This document shows, in pieces, positions 49,431-61,647 of a stretch of DNA of 64,000 nucleotides. The notes beneath the pieces were generated by a model. It searched no databases and had not been told where the DNA came from. It was given only the letters and a program-made list of their open reading frames with translations. This stretch comes from Clavulina sp. PMI_390. Its lineage: Eukaryota > Basidiomycota > Agaricomycetes > Cantharellales > Hydnaceae. The stretch lies in contig WIDE01000019.1 of NCBI GenBank assembly GCA_015039315.1, positions 152,279 to 216,278 of the forward strand. Direction: 5' to 3'. The number at the start of each line of letters is the position of its first letter. Within the stretch, counting starts at the first letter, position 1. A program made the translations under genes and the position numbers.

Positions 49431-50789
49431 ATGTCAAATCCCCCAGTTCGCGCTAATGGGCGTGTACGAACTGTTACTGAAGCCCCCATCCGACGTGAGC
49501 CATTCCTTTCCTCAGAAAGTTCTGGTAGCTGACCCCTCGACATGCAGGCGGATCCAATGTTCCACTACGCCAGAACCCTCGAGCTCGCCTTGCCAGTGCG
49601 GTGTCTCCAGCGTCTAGTTCCTTTTCTGCTCGTAAAAGGGCCATAACAATATCTGGCGATGGTCTCAGCGCACCTCTTTCCCGGGGCAGTAGCACAGATC
49701 CTGTACTTCTCGAACTCAAGTCAGGGTTGCTATTGAATGTGGGGAATGTGTTGGATCACTTCACGGACTTTCAACGAGATGTCCAGTCATTTTGTGATAA
49801 GACCGCGGATCATCTCTCCCGTTACAAGGGGACGCCTCGGTTTTCAGCTGAAGCTGCTGCTCCAAGAAACAGCCCTGTCACGAAGCCTGCGTCTGATTTT
49901 CCTAGCGTCGAGGAATTCATATACTTCATCTTGCTGTCCATTGTGAATACGCGTCTCTACAGCGACATATTCCTTCCTTTCCATCCTTGCGCAGGCGTGG
50001 ACGAAAATCGTCGATGGGAAGAAGAATATCGAAATGTGATTGATCGGGGCAAGTTTTCTCACGTCACCAATCTCTTCACCCCACGTGTCATTCATCAGAC
50101 ATCATACAGATCTCCAACTACAAGCGGCTGCTTGGAGGGCAAAAACTTACAATATTATCGAGGACAGCGTTGGGGCTAGCACTCTGAATGCCCTCCTCGA
50201 TAAGATCTCGCAGTCGATCGTCAATGACTTGATTACTTCCCTCCAAGACTTGCCCGGCGAACTACCGCTTTCAAAGGAGTTCAGCCGAGAGCTGAAATCC
50301 CTTCTTAATCGCGCGTACAAATGGAATCGCTCCATTAAGGTTGATGTTCTCAAGTATGACTTCGAGATATTCGTCGTCGAGCCTTCGTCTCGATGGGACC
50401 CTCTTCAAATGGAGCCGTTTGAGCGGTTAAGGACGGCGATTGGTGCAGGAGCAAGAGTAGTCTCTCCTGTTGCTCTTGGAATCATCGGGAGCGTGTCCCT
50501 GGATGGTGCTCGAGTCTCTCATGTGCAGCGAAAGGCGCTCGTACTAGTGGATGAATGGTTTGTGGGGAACGCGAGGGGTCGTGCCATCAGTACCGTGCCT
50601 CCGGCTTATAATCCTTCACGCCAGCAGCTAGCAACGTCGTACCCTCCGAAGCCCATTTCTGCTTTACCCCCTGCTCCTGCGGGAACGGTGACGACACAAC
50701 CACGTGCAACACCATCAATGTCGATGTCGCCACCAAAGAATACATCGAGCCAACCTCCTCCAGAGAAGCCAAAAGGAGGTTGCTGTTGA
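49431..50789 (+). CDS. Y-family protein, copy Y2 (unknown function, ends in Cys-Cys)
   Basis: Three exons matching Y1: exon 1 from 49431 (MSNPPVRANGRVRTVTEAPI), exon 2 to 50048, exon 3 from 50110. Conserved blocks: RQNPRARLASAVSP, RKRAITISGDGLSAPLS, NVLDHFTDFQRDVQSFCDKT, TKPASDFPSVEEFIYF, YSDIFLPFHPCAG, DLQLQAAAWRAKTYN, LPGELPLSKEFSRELKSLLN, KVDVLKYDFEIFVVEPSSRW, VSHVQRKALVLVDEWFVG. A proline-rich linker precedes the end KPKGGCC. A terminal CC resembles Rab-type geranylgeranylation sites, so membrane attachment is plausible but inferred. Intron 2 (50049-50109) has a GC donor. Confidence 0.8.
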
Positions 50790-51426
50790 TAGGTACGCTG
50801 TCTCGATGCAGTGTCGACTGACGTATACCATTGACAATTGCTCACTGCTATATCCCCATTAGCTTCGTAGATATCAAAGAAAGTTCCAAAACGTAGGCTG
50901 GTCCGATAAATTTGTATTTTCGCTTGGGTCGTATCTCTGGCAGATGCATCCAATGTCAGTATTTTGAATGCACGATTCGGCAGCTCAAGGCATCTAGTGG
51001 CAGTACAATAATACTACGCCCCGTTCACCATTGGGTCAAGCCAGTCTTAACGGTTTCCCAAGAGGCGAGGGCACTAATAGAACCACAACTCAGGTTCCAA
51101 GTATGCTCTACTCATGTTCATATGGTCTATGATATGTATGCACACCCAGATGAAGCCGGTAGATTCATCAATATATGGTTTTCTCTATCGTCGTGATATT
51201 GAGGGTTCGTGTTGGTATATTACACACCCGTAGAAGTTTTGGGGAGAGTACTAAGGTGGCATCGAGAAGGAAGAGGGGGAGGAGGAAATTACACGAACAC
51301 AAGAAAGCAGGTGATATGAAGCACATCGACAACGGCACGACACACAAGCCCCAAGATTAAGCAAATGGTGACGAAATGGTAAAGTGAATAAACATGCAAA
51401 TGCGAATGCGAGGGTTTGTGCAGGGA
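50790..51426. other. Convergent intergenic region, Y2/permease
   Basis: 637 bp without recognised features. Confidence 0.45.
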
Positions 51427-53507
51427 TCACAACAGCTTGTCGAGGATCTTGCCACCAAGGGTCGTGGGAGGGATGAGTTCCTCCTCGGTCTCCTCAATGG
51501 TTGGGATACCAGAGACGAAGTCCATCTCCTCTGGTTTCCACCATTTCGTGCGCTTGACCACCTTCCATCCACCCCAAAGCATGAAGAAGAGGGGGACATT
51601 GAGGTACGCGGTGAGGAAGCCTGAGGCAGTGAAGTCCCAAAAGACGTGAATACCATTGACGAGGATACAGAAAGTGAGCCAGAACACCGCCCAAATGGCG
51701 ACGTAGGGTTGCCCAGGTGCAGCATAGTAGAGCGTGCTGCGGTCAATGCCCTGAGCTTTGAGGCCGCGGTAGAAACCGAGATAAGTCGCGTCTGTGGAGG
51801 TGGGGTTGTCAGTGTGTGGCGGGATTTATGGAGAGGACGAGGAAAAGAGAGGATAGAGTGGGGAAAATGGAACAAAGTAGCACTCACTGATACCCAGCCA
51901 TGCAAAGAAGCCAGAAACGGTGGTCAGGTTTTGGAACCAGGTGAAGACAGTGTTGGCACCACTGGCAATGGTCATGAATGACAGCCATGGGAAGCAGCTA
52001 GCAGCAAGGATTGCGGCGAGGGGCAGACCGGACTTGGTGGTGTACGTGAAGATCTTGGGAGCTTGACCACGGAGCGACAAGCCGTACAAGATACGGCTAG
52101 CGGTGAACAAGAACGAATTGGCGGCCGAGAACGCAGAAGTGAAGACAGCTGCATTGATGACGTGAGGAAGACCTCTAATCCCTGCGCGAGTCATGGCAAT
52201 GACGTAAGGAGACTCTGAGGCATTCCCAGTAGACTGAAGCAGGTTGGGATCGTCATATGGGACTAGAAGACCCGTGACGAAAACGCCAAGAATGTAGAAG
52301 ACGATAATGCGGTAGAACACACGACCAACGGCCTTCTTGATGTTGCGGCGTGGGCTCCTTGTCTCGGATGCAGCGATAGCGACAAGCTCGACACCCTGGT
52401 AGGAGAAACCAGCGCCGACGAGGACAGAGAGCATAGCAATCCAGCGACCGTCAGCACCGGGCTCGAGGTATGAGTTCATAGCGCCAGGGTGTTTCCAGTA
52501 ACGGAATCCAATGCGGTCTGTTGCAGTTGTAAAGTTGGTGCTTGCACAAGTGGAATTTAGCTCACAAACGTACCATGGTTAGGAGCACCACCGAGGTCGA
52601 TGACGAGACCGGCGATGATAAGGCCAGTAATGAGCATGAGCTTGATGCTCGAGAAGACAACCTCACTCTCGCCGAACCACCTGGCACCGAACAAGTTGAT
52701 CCCGATGACAATCAAGCAGATAATCTGGGGATGATTAAGGAGATAAATAAGACTAAAGTGATCGACTCAGATTGGTTCAAATAAACTTGCTTACAGTCAA
52801 GTAGATAGGGAAGTGGTCGGTGTTGGAATCCCAGAATGTGAGAACAATCTGAGCAGCTGAGATTTCAACGGGAATCGTGATGGCTTGGCCGTAGAAGTAG
52901 TTCCACCCAATTGCAAAACCAAAGGCAGGATCGACCCAACGAGCCGCAAAGTGGGGGAAAGTACCCGAGATGGGAGCGAATGTGGTCATTTCGCCGAGCG
53001 AAAGCAGGGTAGAGTACGCGATGGTTGCCATGAATATGTACACTTATAATAGAATATTAGGCTGCCATTCGGCGAGAGGGGGTTAGGGGGCATACCTAGC
53101 AGTGCACCCACTGGCCCAGCTGTAGCGATGGAACCGCCTGACCCGAGGAAGAGACCGGTACCGATAGTGCCTGTAGATTGCGGGGCAAAAACGTTAGCGC
53201 CATGGGATTAGGAGTGTGAAGACCATGCGGTGATTCGCACACGGAGATGCTAGGTTGCCGCTGAATGTAGGAGAGACTTACCCGCAAGCGCAATCATTTG
53301 CACATGACGCTGCCCAAGCTTTCGCTGGACGCCATCGAGCTCGGAGTGATCAAAGTCTAAAGAAAGGAAGATAACAGAGTCATTATATAGTAGAAATTAT
53401 GCAAGGATGCAAGTGGACGTACGATAGCGATCATCAGCGACAGCAACATGGCCGTCGTTAACGGAGGCTTTCTCCGGGTCAGAGTTCTTCTCATTGTGGT
53501 AAGACAT
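51427..53507 (-). CDS. Amino-acid permease (YAT/APC family)
   Basis: Plasma-membrane amino-acid/proton symporter of the fungal APC superfamily. Start MSYHNEKNSDPEKASVNDGH at 53507, a hydrophilic cytosolic N-terminus. Then GQRHVQMIALAGTIGTGLFL, the consensus first helix of this family, with about twelve membrane segments over the rest. Other hallmarks: LLSLGEMTTFAPISGTFPHF, FGFAIGWNYFYGQAI, SYQGVELVAIAASETRSPRR, NAAVFTSAFSAANSFLFTAS. The C-terminal cytosolic tail ends LIPPTTLGGKILDKLL. About seven introns. Substrate cannot be read from sequence. Confidence 0.93.
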
Positions 53508-54401
53508 CTTCCACTAGGTAACGGAGGGCGTAAAGGACCACGGGGACCAGAAACGGCGAGGCGCAAGGCCGTCGGCGACGTTGGCAAAGGTAGGGGGGAG
53601 GGAGGGTGGATACCTGAGGGATAGAAGTTCGCTGATATGGAACCATATATAGGAAGGCTATCAGGATTGCACCATTCAATTGCGTTCATATCGTTTGCCC
53701 CCAGGCACGATAGGAATATTAATGTTTGGAGCTGGGAGCACGCGAGCTTGTTAATAGACTTGCCTCGGCTATGGATCGAATGAGAGCCCACAAAATGCAG
53801 CACGGATGATATTCATGATAAGAACTCATTTCCAGCAAGCGACAGCCCCCATGGCGCAGCACAATGTTGTCGCAACTGCCAGGATCGATGACTGGATGTA
53901 GCCGTCGGTTCTCGTTATTCCCAGCTGAAGGGTCTTCTTATTGCGAATTGGTGGTGGGTGAGAAGGTTCCATTTCTGCGCCAGATTTGCGTCACACAGCA
54001 GTGAGAAGACTCATATCAACCCGTTGATCAGAGGCGCCAATGCATGAAAACCTGTGAGGATCTTCATGAAGGACTTATAGCGCCCGCCCGAATCGAGTAA
54101 ATGGCCGTTGAATGCGTAGAAAACCGCCCGACACTGCTTTTGTGTCATGCACCACAGAGAAGGCTTCCTCAAGGACAAAGATGTGATTAGGGGATGTTGG
54201 GGCGTCATCGCCTCCGGAATTATAAAAATATCCAGCTCAAGCGATGGCCAAGATATAGCTTCGGTAAACGTGTTCTCCCGAGCAGAAGAAGAGATAAGGT
54301 TTCACTTGTGATCGGCACCAGAAACCGAGAATTCAGAGTTGATACTTGTTGGCAGTGGTGGCTGTAACCGTCTCCCAGGCCTCTCCTTCTCTTTCTTGTC
54401 A
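53508..54401. other. Divergent intergenic region, permease/VPS25
   Basis: 894 bp with both promoters expected; no gene or repeat recognised. Confidence 0.45.
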
Positions 54402-55868
54402 ATGGATGTGGACGATGCGTCAACCCTCGTCGATGACGCATCCATCTTGACCGCCTTCAGTGCCTCGACGCTGTCCCTCAAATCATATCCGATCCCACTT
54501 CCCTCGGGTGGATCCTTCAAGCTACCGTCCATCCATTCCTGGCCTCCGTTCTTCACGTATGCCCTTTTTGTCTCCACCGCTCCCGCATCATTTATCAATC
54601 ATTTCTGATCGTTTTTTGTTTCTTGCTCGTGTGCCCATACATAAATCTCACTAAAAAAACGCCATGCCGGGCCGTCCTTGTCGCTTTGCGCCCCCGCCGC
54701 AACCCCTCATCCTGCCGACTAATCTCTTCGCCTGCCTCCGCGTACCTTGATCCGCACCCCTCCCTCGCTGAATGAATATCCCCACTTGCCTACCCCCTCG
54801 GCATGACCGGTATCTCCGGCGCAAATTTCGATCTGAACCGGGCCCACTAGACAGCAGCGAAATCCCACCACCCTAGCCAAACAGACCCAGTTTTGGACAC
54901 GACTGATCCTCAACTATGCTCGAGATCGACGGCTCTTTATACTTCATCTCCAAGATGCTGAGCAGAGATCTGGCACAGAGTGGTCTGATATCATTTACAA
55001 CCCTCGAATAAAAAGTGAGCTCCTTTCCTTGTTGTCATTCGTATTCAGTTCGTCTATCTATCATTATATATGAGGAGGGTAACCCGTTGCTCTGAGCAAT
55101 GTTAACCTCGCTTGGCTGGCTTTATGGCTGTACTGGCTGAGTCGGTGCCTTCTCGGCGAAGCTTCCTCCAGCCAAGCCAGGTGCTGCACCTAATATTGAG
55201 CAGGTTCAGAGCGATCAATGACAATGGATTCGCCGCCCCTCCTTACTTTACTTTACCCCTTGAGCTTCCTTCCTTCCCACGTGATACGGCCTCTAATTGC
55301 ATGTGCGCTCCAGTATACTTGCTATCCTAACCCATCTTGCTTTGCCTCTATTAGGGATCCTCAAGCGCAAGCACCTGGAAGACATTATGAGATCAATGGT
55401 GGCGCTAGGAGACGCCGCATATGAGCCCGAAAGGCAAACGTCTGCGATCCTCGTGTACTGGCGGCGACCTGAGCAGTGGGCCGAAACCATCCATGAATGG
55501 GTGCGTCCGTGCAACACTGGAAGAAGAGTTTCCAATCTGACATGTGCATTTCGTCCTCCCACACGCTCACATCGATCTGCCTACTCCCTTTCTCTCCTGC
55601 TGTCGATTGGCGCGCAACTCGCAACTAATACACTGCGCATCAGGTAAGTCAAACGGGCCAACTCAACACTATCCTCACGTTCTACGAGCTCGTCCAACCT
55701 GAAATCACGACTGAGCTCTCTGGGCTACCAATCCCTCTCCTTCGCCGCGCCCTCGCCGTTCTCGTCAAGAGCGGTCGAGCGCAGATCATTGAGAATACTG
55801 GGGGCGGTGCTAGCAATGCAGGGGAGGAAGGAGGGGGTGCAGGCGTGAGGTTCTTTGCTCCACGATGA
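54402..55868 (+). CDS. vps25: ESCRT-II subunit Vps25
   Basis: Two-winged-helix subunit of ESCRT-II, which sorts ubiquitinated cargo into multivesicular bodies. Four exons: 54402-54556, 54851-55014, 55355-55500 and 55644-55868. Exon 1 gives an extra N-terminal stretch (MDVDDASTLVDDAS) and then PSIHSWPPFFT, the PPF(F/Y)T motif that binds Vps22/Vps36; the Thr codon is split by intron 1. Exon 2 gives KQTQFWTRLILNYARDRRLF, exon 3 SAILVYWRRPEQWAETIHEW, exon 4 VSQTGQLNTILTFYELVQPE, LSGLPIPLLRRALAVLVKSG and the end GVRFFAPR. Introns 1 and 2 (294 and 340 nt) are long for this window. The upstream extension could be trimmed by a later start, but no other in-frame ATG precedes PSIHS. Confidence 0.9.
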
Positions 55869-56213
55869 GTGCAGATCGCAGGATGGAGATTTTCGTCTGC
55901 ATCTCTGACTCATGCTGGGTTGCTAACATACACGTACAAACTCCTTGTCGTTTTCTTTGCATCACGCACCGACACTTGTAGCCATCAACTGCAACTATGT
56001 ATATTACGAAAACCAGGACAAAATCTTGCTGTACAAATGATAAGCTGATCGAGGTCCCAACTAATCTACTGCGCTGCAAGTGGAAATCTTGAGAATTCGG
56101 TTATTCCTGCAAATCTTTCGCAAACAGGATCCCTTGATCCACTATTCTCACCAGAAATAGAATGTGCCACGCCAAGCTCCAAGCCCGCCAAGAATGGTTG
56201 GCAACGAGATGCA
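55869..56213. other. Intergenic, VPS25 to tRNA-Tyr
   Basis: About 345 bp, nothing recognised. Confidence 0.45.
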
Positions 56214-56259
56214 AAAAAAGTCCTTCGAACCTGGATAAAAAAGTCCTTCGAACCTGGAT
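56214..56259 (-). repeat. Tandem 23-bp duplication of tRNA 3' end and Pol III terminator
   Basis: AAAAAAGTCCTTCGAACCTG followed by GAT occurs twice in direct tandem, 56214-56236 and 56237-56259 (plus strand). The unit covers the acceptor 3' strand, part of the T arm and the T6 terminator of the tRNA, so a second copy of both follows the gene. Confidence 0.85.
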
Positions 56260-56333
56260 CGAACAGGTGACATCAAGATCAACAGGAGATATCCAATTAC
56301 AGTCTTGCGCTCTACCAACTGAGCTATCGAAGG
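56244..56333 (-). tRNA. tRNA-Tyr (GUA) with intron
   Basis: Folds as a complete tRNA: acceptor CCTTCGA/TCGAAGG with discriminator A, D arm GCTC-AGTTGGTA-GAGC, anticodon stem CAAGA/TCTTG around CTGTAA, T arm ACCTG-TTCGATC-CAGGT. The anticodon GTA is at 56300-56298. A 17-nt intron (about 56296-56280) follows position 37, the canonical place, as is universal for eukaryotic tRNA-Tyr. Run of six T on the coding strand directly downstream is a Pol III terminator. Confidence 0.96.
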
Positions 56334-56505
56334 ATTGTTGAGGTCTCCGCTGGCTGGAGCTCCTATGATGTAGCTGAGCTCCCACGTTCTACTCAAAGCT
56401 TGTCACCCAAACTCTGACTGGTATGAACAGAAAGCGCAGTTATTTTTCGGAGGTACTGACAAGTATATCACCCCGATCTTCGTTGGACAGCTAACCATCG
56501 ATCAT

Positions 56506-58114
56506 CTACTTTATGAGTTCCCAACGATCTTCCGCAGTTGGTTTCCCGGAGTCCGGATTCCACAATAAACCATTCACGATTCCCCGCATCGATCTCTGTG
56601 AGAAGCTAGCAGTGGACACACACCCGTGATCATCCAGCTCGAACCACCTGCCAATCTGGTGAACCGTGAGCGGTCCCCATATGTCGGAACCCCCGCGTGG
56701 TGAAACGATAAGGAGAATTTACCCATCAGATCACAGATAACGCTACGAGGGATGTGCTTGGCGGGACGTACCTCTTCGAGCGCTCCTGCTTCTCGGAGAA
56801 GGCGTTCCTGCTCAGGTGGGAGCGACATAGGGAGGTAAAGTGTACGAAGTATCCCTTTTCGCTGTGTGACAAACTCTGTCAGGAGGGGGATCTCGCGAAG
56901 GAGAACGTTTTGCGTTTCTTCCGCAAAGTATGTGCGAACAAAAAGTTCTCGGAGGTGCGGAAATGGCAAGGAGGATGTGGCGAAAGCGGTATCATCGACC
57001 ATCAATGATCTGAACAGAACGGCCGGCTGTTCGAACCAACTGGTTGATATGGTCAGTATTTCAAGTGGTGAGTATTGTCTCGCGGCCTCTTCACAATGAA
57101 AAGTGAGGTAGCAAAATTCGCCATAGTCGTCTTATCGATAGTAGAACAATAAGTAACTGGGACTCACCCACTGATTAAGAAATGTGATACACCGCGCCCC
57201 GCGCGTCTTGACCAGTTCAAGAGCTGTTATATTGATTGAGTGGAAGTATGGAAGGAGCGTAATGCCATTATGGAGCCGGAGGGAGGAAATCTTTGTCCAG
57301 GCATTTTGACATCTCTCTCCTTCTTCTGGCAACGCTATAGGTTGTTCATAACCGGTAGGAGCCCCCCAAAGCGTCAAGTGAATCCCCGCTGGCGCACCCT
57401 GCAATAGCTGCAGCAACGTCCCCATATCCTTCTGGGTACACAGTTGCCAGCCCAAGCTCTTGAGATAAGGAAAACTCCCGGTAAGTTTAACAGGGGCGTA
57501 ATACAGGAACACTGTCGTCAGAGCGGAGAAGGGAGAAGCACCGAGATGCAAGGGACTATAGCTGTCATCATCAGGACTAGCCCCCGAGACTAGCATTTTC
57601 TGCAGGTTATGAAACGAACCTTCCTCAAATACACACTTGAATTCCGATCAAAGACCGTTGTTGAGTAATACGTCCGTCTGCGTCTCCACCTGTAGAGTAC
57701 CGATGCGATCAATATAGCCCTTGACTTTGTCGCATAGACTACGGATACGCGTCCCACCCTCATCGCTGTCGCGATCATCAACCGCGACTTTGAGAGGTCT
57801 CAGTCCCGCGCGAGACGTCCACAGTGCTATCGTGGGACCCGACCATGTTCCCCAGGCAGGGAAGACAAATAGCCACGACATGTTGAGAACTTATGCTCGC
57901 CAAAGCCGTGACACAGATAGCATAGGAACTATAGCGTGAAATTTCTCTGGATAGGGATGACGTAATCGATGATATGCTGGAATACTTCTGGAGGAAGGGG
58001 CTCTATTGGGCCCATCGGCATTCGCAGAGCCAAGCGTGTCTCTGTGATGCTCCGATGGCGCTCGTGCCCTAGTAGCGCACAAGTTCCATCCTCCATAACG
58101 TCGGGTATCGTCAT
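56506..58114 (-). pseudogene. F-box protein gene, apparently frameshifted
   Basis: Start MTIPDVMEDGTCALLGHERH at 58114, then the F-box core PIEPLPPEVFQHIIDYVIP. The F-box continues (YPEKFHAIVPMLSVSRLWRA) only in the next frame, as if one base were lost near 57,945, and a TAA follows WRA before MSWLFVFPAWGTWSGPTIAL in that same frame. Downstream exons are open and leucine-rich: LSALTTVFLYYAPVKL-type repeats at 57,596-57,132, FPHLRELFVRTYFAEETQNV, and a last exon after a GTACGT intron ending SGKPTAEDRWELIK (stop at 56506). As an intact gene it would be an SCF ubiquitin-ligase substrate adaptor. A sequencing error or an unrecognised exon could also explain the break. Confidence 0.6.
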
Positions 58115-59544
58115 CGGCGATGCGTCGGCCGTGCTCCTTTGGCTTGGAGAGTTGACAGATATGTGTGAGGGACTTGACAAGATTTCATGACTCTAGCTTA
58201 GCTACAAAGGACGTCAGTATTCCCACGTGTAGGTAAAGGATGCTCCAAACCTGCTCCTCCCCAAGCATGCTATCTGGCGGAAGAATACAACCTGTGGTAG
58301 CTAAAGTTGTGATTCATATCAGACAAAGGCAAGATATAGTTAATGTTGTGCCACATGCCCGAGCGCCGGGAGTTCAAAGCCAATGTTTATGGTAGGTTTC
58401 ACTGTCTCAGTAGAAAAGGCTCGCCTGGAAGAAAAGCTAAAAGACGTTGGGAAGAGAGTTCGGTGTCTACACATATTTGGCATTTGGTCAAGTTCAGGCT
58501 CGGGAGTCCGGCTAGGATCCTCTACTCGTTTCCCACTCATCGTCCCATCTCGCGGGAGGCTTCCACAAGAATTATTTGGCCTCCATTAGCCTATCTGTTA
58601 TTGCCCGCATCGCGGTTTTCGGGCGCTGCCTGGAGCACGACACCAGCTGAGAATGCCTCTTCCGTTTCTCACTCCATTTTTAGTCCTCTCTAATACCCCG
58701 CTAATTGTATCAACAGGAGTTGGGAACCTGAAATATACGCTTCCTGGCGGATCATGCCTATATGATTGACAAATTGCACCCCTATCGGCCGTATCAGCTT
58801 TCTCAGCGCGTCCCAATAGTGATTGACCGCACGAGCAGGACTCATTACCCCGTACAATACCCTCTGGCGTCAATCGCGATTTGCTTCCATAAGTGATGGG
58901 AGTCTCTCTTGCTTGCGATGCCTCTTGCAGCCGCATTGGTACAGTTGAATCTGGAACCTTCCCTAATTGCAATCTACCCCCTCCTCCAACGTGCCGAGCG
59001 CAATACATACAATATGAAAGCGTGAATTCATCTATAAAATTTACGGTTTGTCATCCGTACGGCTGAGTTTACGGACGAATCTTATGTGCGAGGCGTACAG
59101 CGGCATCGAAGGGGCTCGTCACGGTGGACTGCAGTGCGCATAGCCCTCGGATGAATAGAGCCTTCGAACAATCGCAAACTAGGGATGGAAAGCGTGCTTG
59201 CCCTCACAAGTGTGATTCCGCATTGATTCCTCGTGCTGATGTGATGACGCTAGCTGGCGCCAGAGCTAATTATTCTTATCAGGAGGTTCATCTCCTTACA
59301 CTCGCCTTGACCAATAGTGCAGGGCCATGCAGCTTCCGCGTGTCTGGATAGCGTTGATATTACGAATCTTGAATCTCGGAAACACGCTATGTTGCACTGC
59401 CAACTTTGGCTGTTCGTCTCAAAGGCACTCTCCCCACCAGCGCCACCTGATCCTGACCATTACAACGTCTATAGTTAACGGGCACACTGAAGCTGTCTCA
59501 TTTTTTTGATACCTTGGAGCGCATACTCGGCGTGTACTTCATAT
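58115..59544. other. Gene-free 1.4-kb spacer
   Basis: Between the F-box gene and Y3. Short open frames without recognisable features on both strands; no repeat identified. Confidence 0.45.
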
Positions 59545-61647
59545 ATGTCAACCCCTCAACTTTGTGCTGACAGCACCGTCAGATCCGCCGCTGTGGCCCC
59601 CAATCGTAGTGAGTCATTCTCATCATGAGCGACATCTCTTTCTCAAAAAAGCCTTGATACCAGGCGCACAACATGCTCGGCACTGGCCAAACCCCTGGAA
59701 TCGCGTCATTAAGGGAGCAACAGCAGATCCCCATCGGTTATCTCGCAAAAAAACGATTATCATTCCCGTGGGCGGGCTGGGTGACCCTTCTTCCCGAGGG
59801 TGCAGCGCATATCCTGAACCTCTCAAACTCAACTCACGACGCTCGCTGTATGTTGTCGATGTGCTCGAGGAATTCGCTGCCTTCCAACAAGACCTTATAT
59901 CATTTTGCCATGTCACCGCCCACCACCTTTCCTACTACAAAGACACCCCCCCTCATTCGACCACGCTCGTTACCCCCCAAAACGACCCTATCACAAAGCC
60001 TGCCCGTGATTTCTCCTCTATCGAAGAGTTCATTTGCTTCGCTCTTCTCTCCATCCTCAGTTCGCGTCTCTATGACGACATATTTTTTCCCTTCCACCCT
60101 TGCGCGAGTAGTGACGATAATCAACAAAGGGAGGAAGAATATCGAAATCTGATGGATGACGGCAAGTCCTCTAACATTTGATCCTTGAGTCTTTGTATTA
60201 ATTATTAGAGTCTATGTAGAGCTCCAACCACGAGTTGCTGCTTGGAGGGCAAACGCTTTTAACGATATTGAGCGTAACCTCCGAGATACCAATTTGGATA
60301 ATCTCCTCGATCGGATCTCTGGATCTGTCCTGGATGAGTTGACTGCTGCTCTCCATACTCTCCCGGGCGAACTTCCGCTGTTGAGGTCAAACAAGCTAAG
60401 CCAGGAACTGAAAGCTCTGATCACACGCGCATACAACTGGAACCGCTCGATCAAGGTCGACGTCCTCACTTGCGATTTAGAGGTCTTTCTGGTTGAACCT
60501 TCGTCCGACTGGGATCCGTTTCGAATGGGGACTCTTGACCCTTTGAGATCCATTGGATCTGGAGCAAGGGTGGTATCCCTTATAACTCTTGGAGTTATTA
60601 GCAGCGTCTCGTTAGAAGGGATGCGAGTGTCTCATGTCCAACAGAAGGCTCTTGTGTTGGTAGATGAGTGGTTCGTCGGGAAAACTTATGGTCGTCACAT
60701 TAGCAACGTTGACCTACTCCAATCCCTTGACCGCCTGCAACCTATCGCTTTTTCAGACCAAACTTCCCGCGACGACATCTTCCTAACTGCATATCATGTG
60801 AAAGGTTGTCTACTAGTCCTCTCCATGGTTGAGCTGTGCTTCAGGATAAAACATTCACCCTACGCCTCCAACACCAGCTTTGTAGCGGAGCTTGTTTGGT
60901 ACAGAGGAACCGCGGGGGTCAAGCACGAGTTCTTGCTAGCGAAAATCTGCGGCCTGGATCCCTCTACGACATTATCACCGAACAATCGCACAAATCAGCA
61001 AACCTTATCAACTCGAGAGGAAACTTTCACTGTATGGGCAAGATTGGATCGTAGGGCCAAGCAATCACATAGTCTTATTAAGGGGTCATCTGGCATGTTC
61101 CCTGCGGACGACACAGTGCGTCCAGACCTAGATTTTTTCACGGAGTTAACTAATGTACATGCAGGTAATGTTATGTTCAAGCCGGGAGGTCTTGGAGCGG
61201 TTTTCGGGATCCTCAAGCATAGTGCAAGCCACCATGATATTCTGCTCCACCCCATCATTAGGCGACTTGGGAAACCTGCTTAGTATACTAATCAAGGAAT
61301 CGCCACACTACAATCTTATCAATGTAAAGCTTGTTCCTCCATCTCTATGCAAGGCTTACTTACTATCGCTGGAGGAAAATTGCTATTTCTTTTGCTCAGT
61401 AATCCAACAGATCTTGCGAGAGAGACATGAATGTGAAATCAGTGGCACAACATTACACGATGAACTCAGCCCTGATACACGGGAGAGGATCCGAGCCTCG
61501 CTTGACTTGCTGCATCCAAGGTCAGTTGGAAATCCCATTCCCTATTCATTATGTGAACTGACATATATTATGACTGCAGCACGGCCGGCAGCTCGCAAGG
61601 AGATTGTGTGTTGCCAATTTCATCTAGAGCAAGTGAGATCCAAGTAA
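59545..61647 (+). CDS. Y-family protein Y3 fused to module X
   Basis: Exon 1 from 59545 (MSTPQLCADSTVRSAAVAPN). The first half of exon 2 is diverged from Y1/Y2 (RLSRKKTIIIPVGGLGDPSS) but open, then VLEEFAAFQQDLISFCHVTA, TKPARDFSSIEEFICFALLS, YDDIFFPFHPCAS, ELQPRVAAWRA, LPGELPLLRSNKLSQELKAL, KVDVLTCDLEVFLVEPSSDW, VSHVQQKALVLVDEWFVGK. In place of the proline-rich CC tail it runs directly into module X: KHEFLLAKI, FTVWARLDRRAKQSHSLIKG, TPSLGDLGNLLSILIKESPH, ENCYFFCSVIQQILRERHEC. Intron 2 (60162-60219) has a GC donor. Splicing of the X part and the 3' end near 61647 are approximate. I do not recognise either module. Confidence 0.65.

Noticed and set aside
58343..59010. Open frames between the F-box gene and Y3
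   Set aside because: No domain, no conserved motif and no consistent splice structure.
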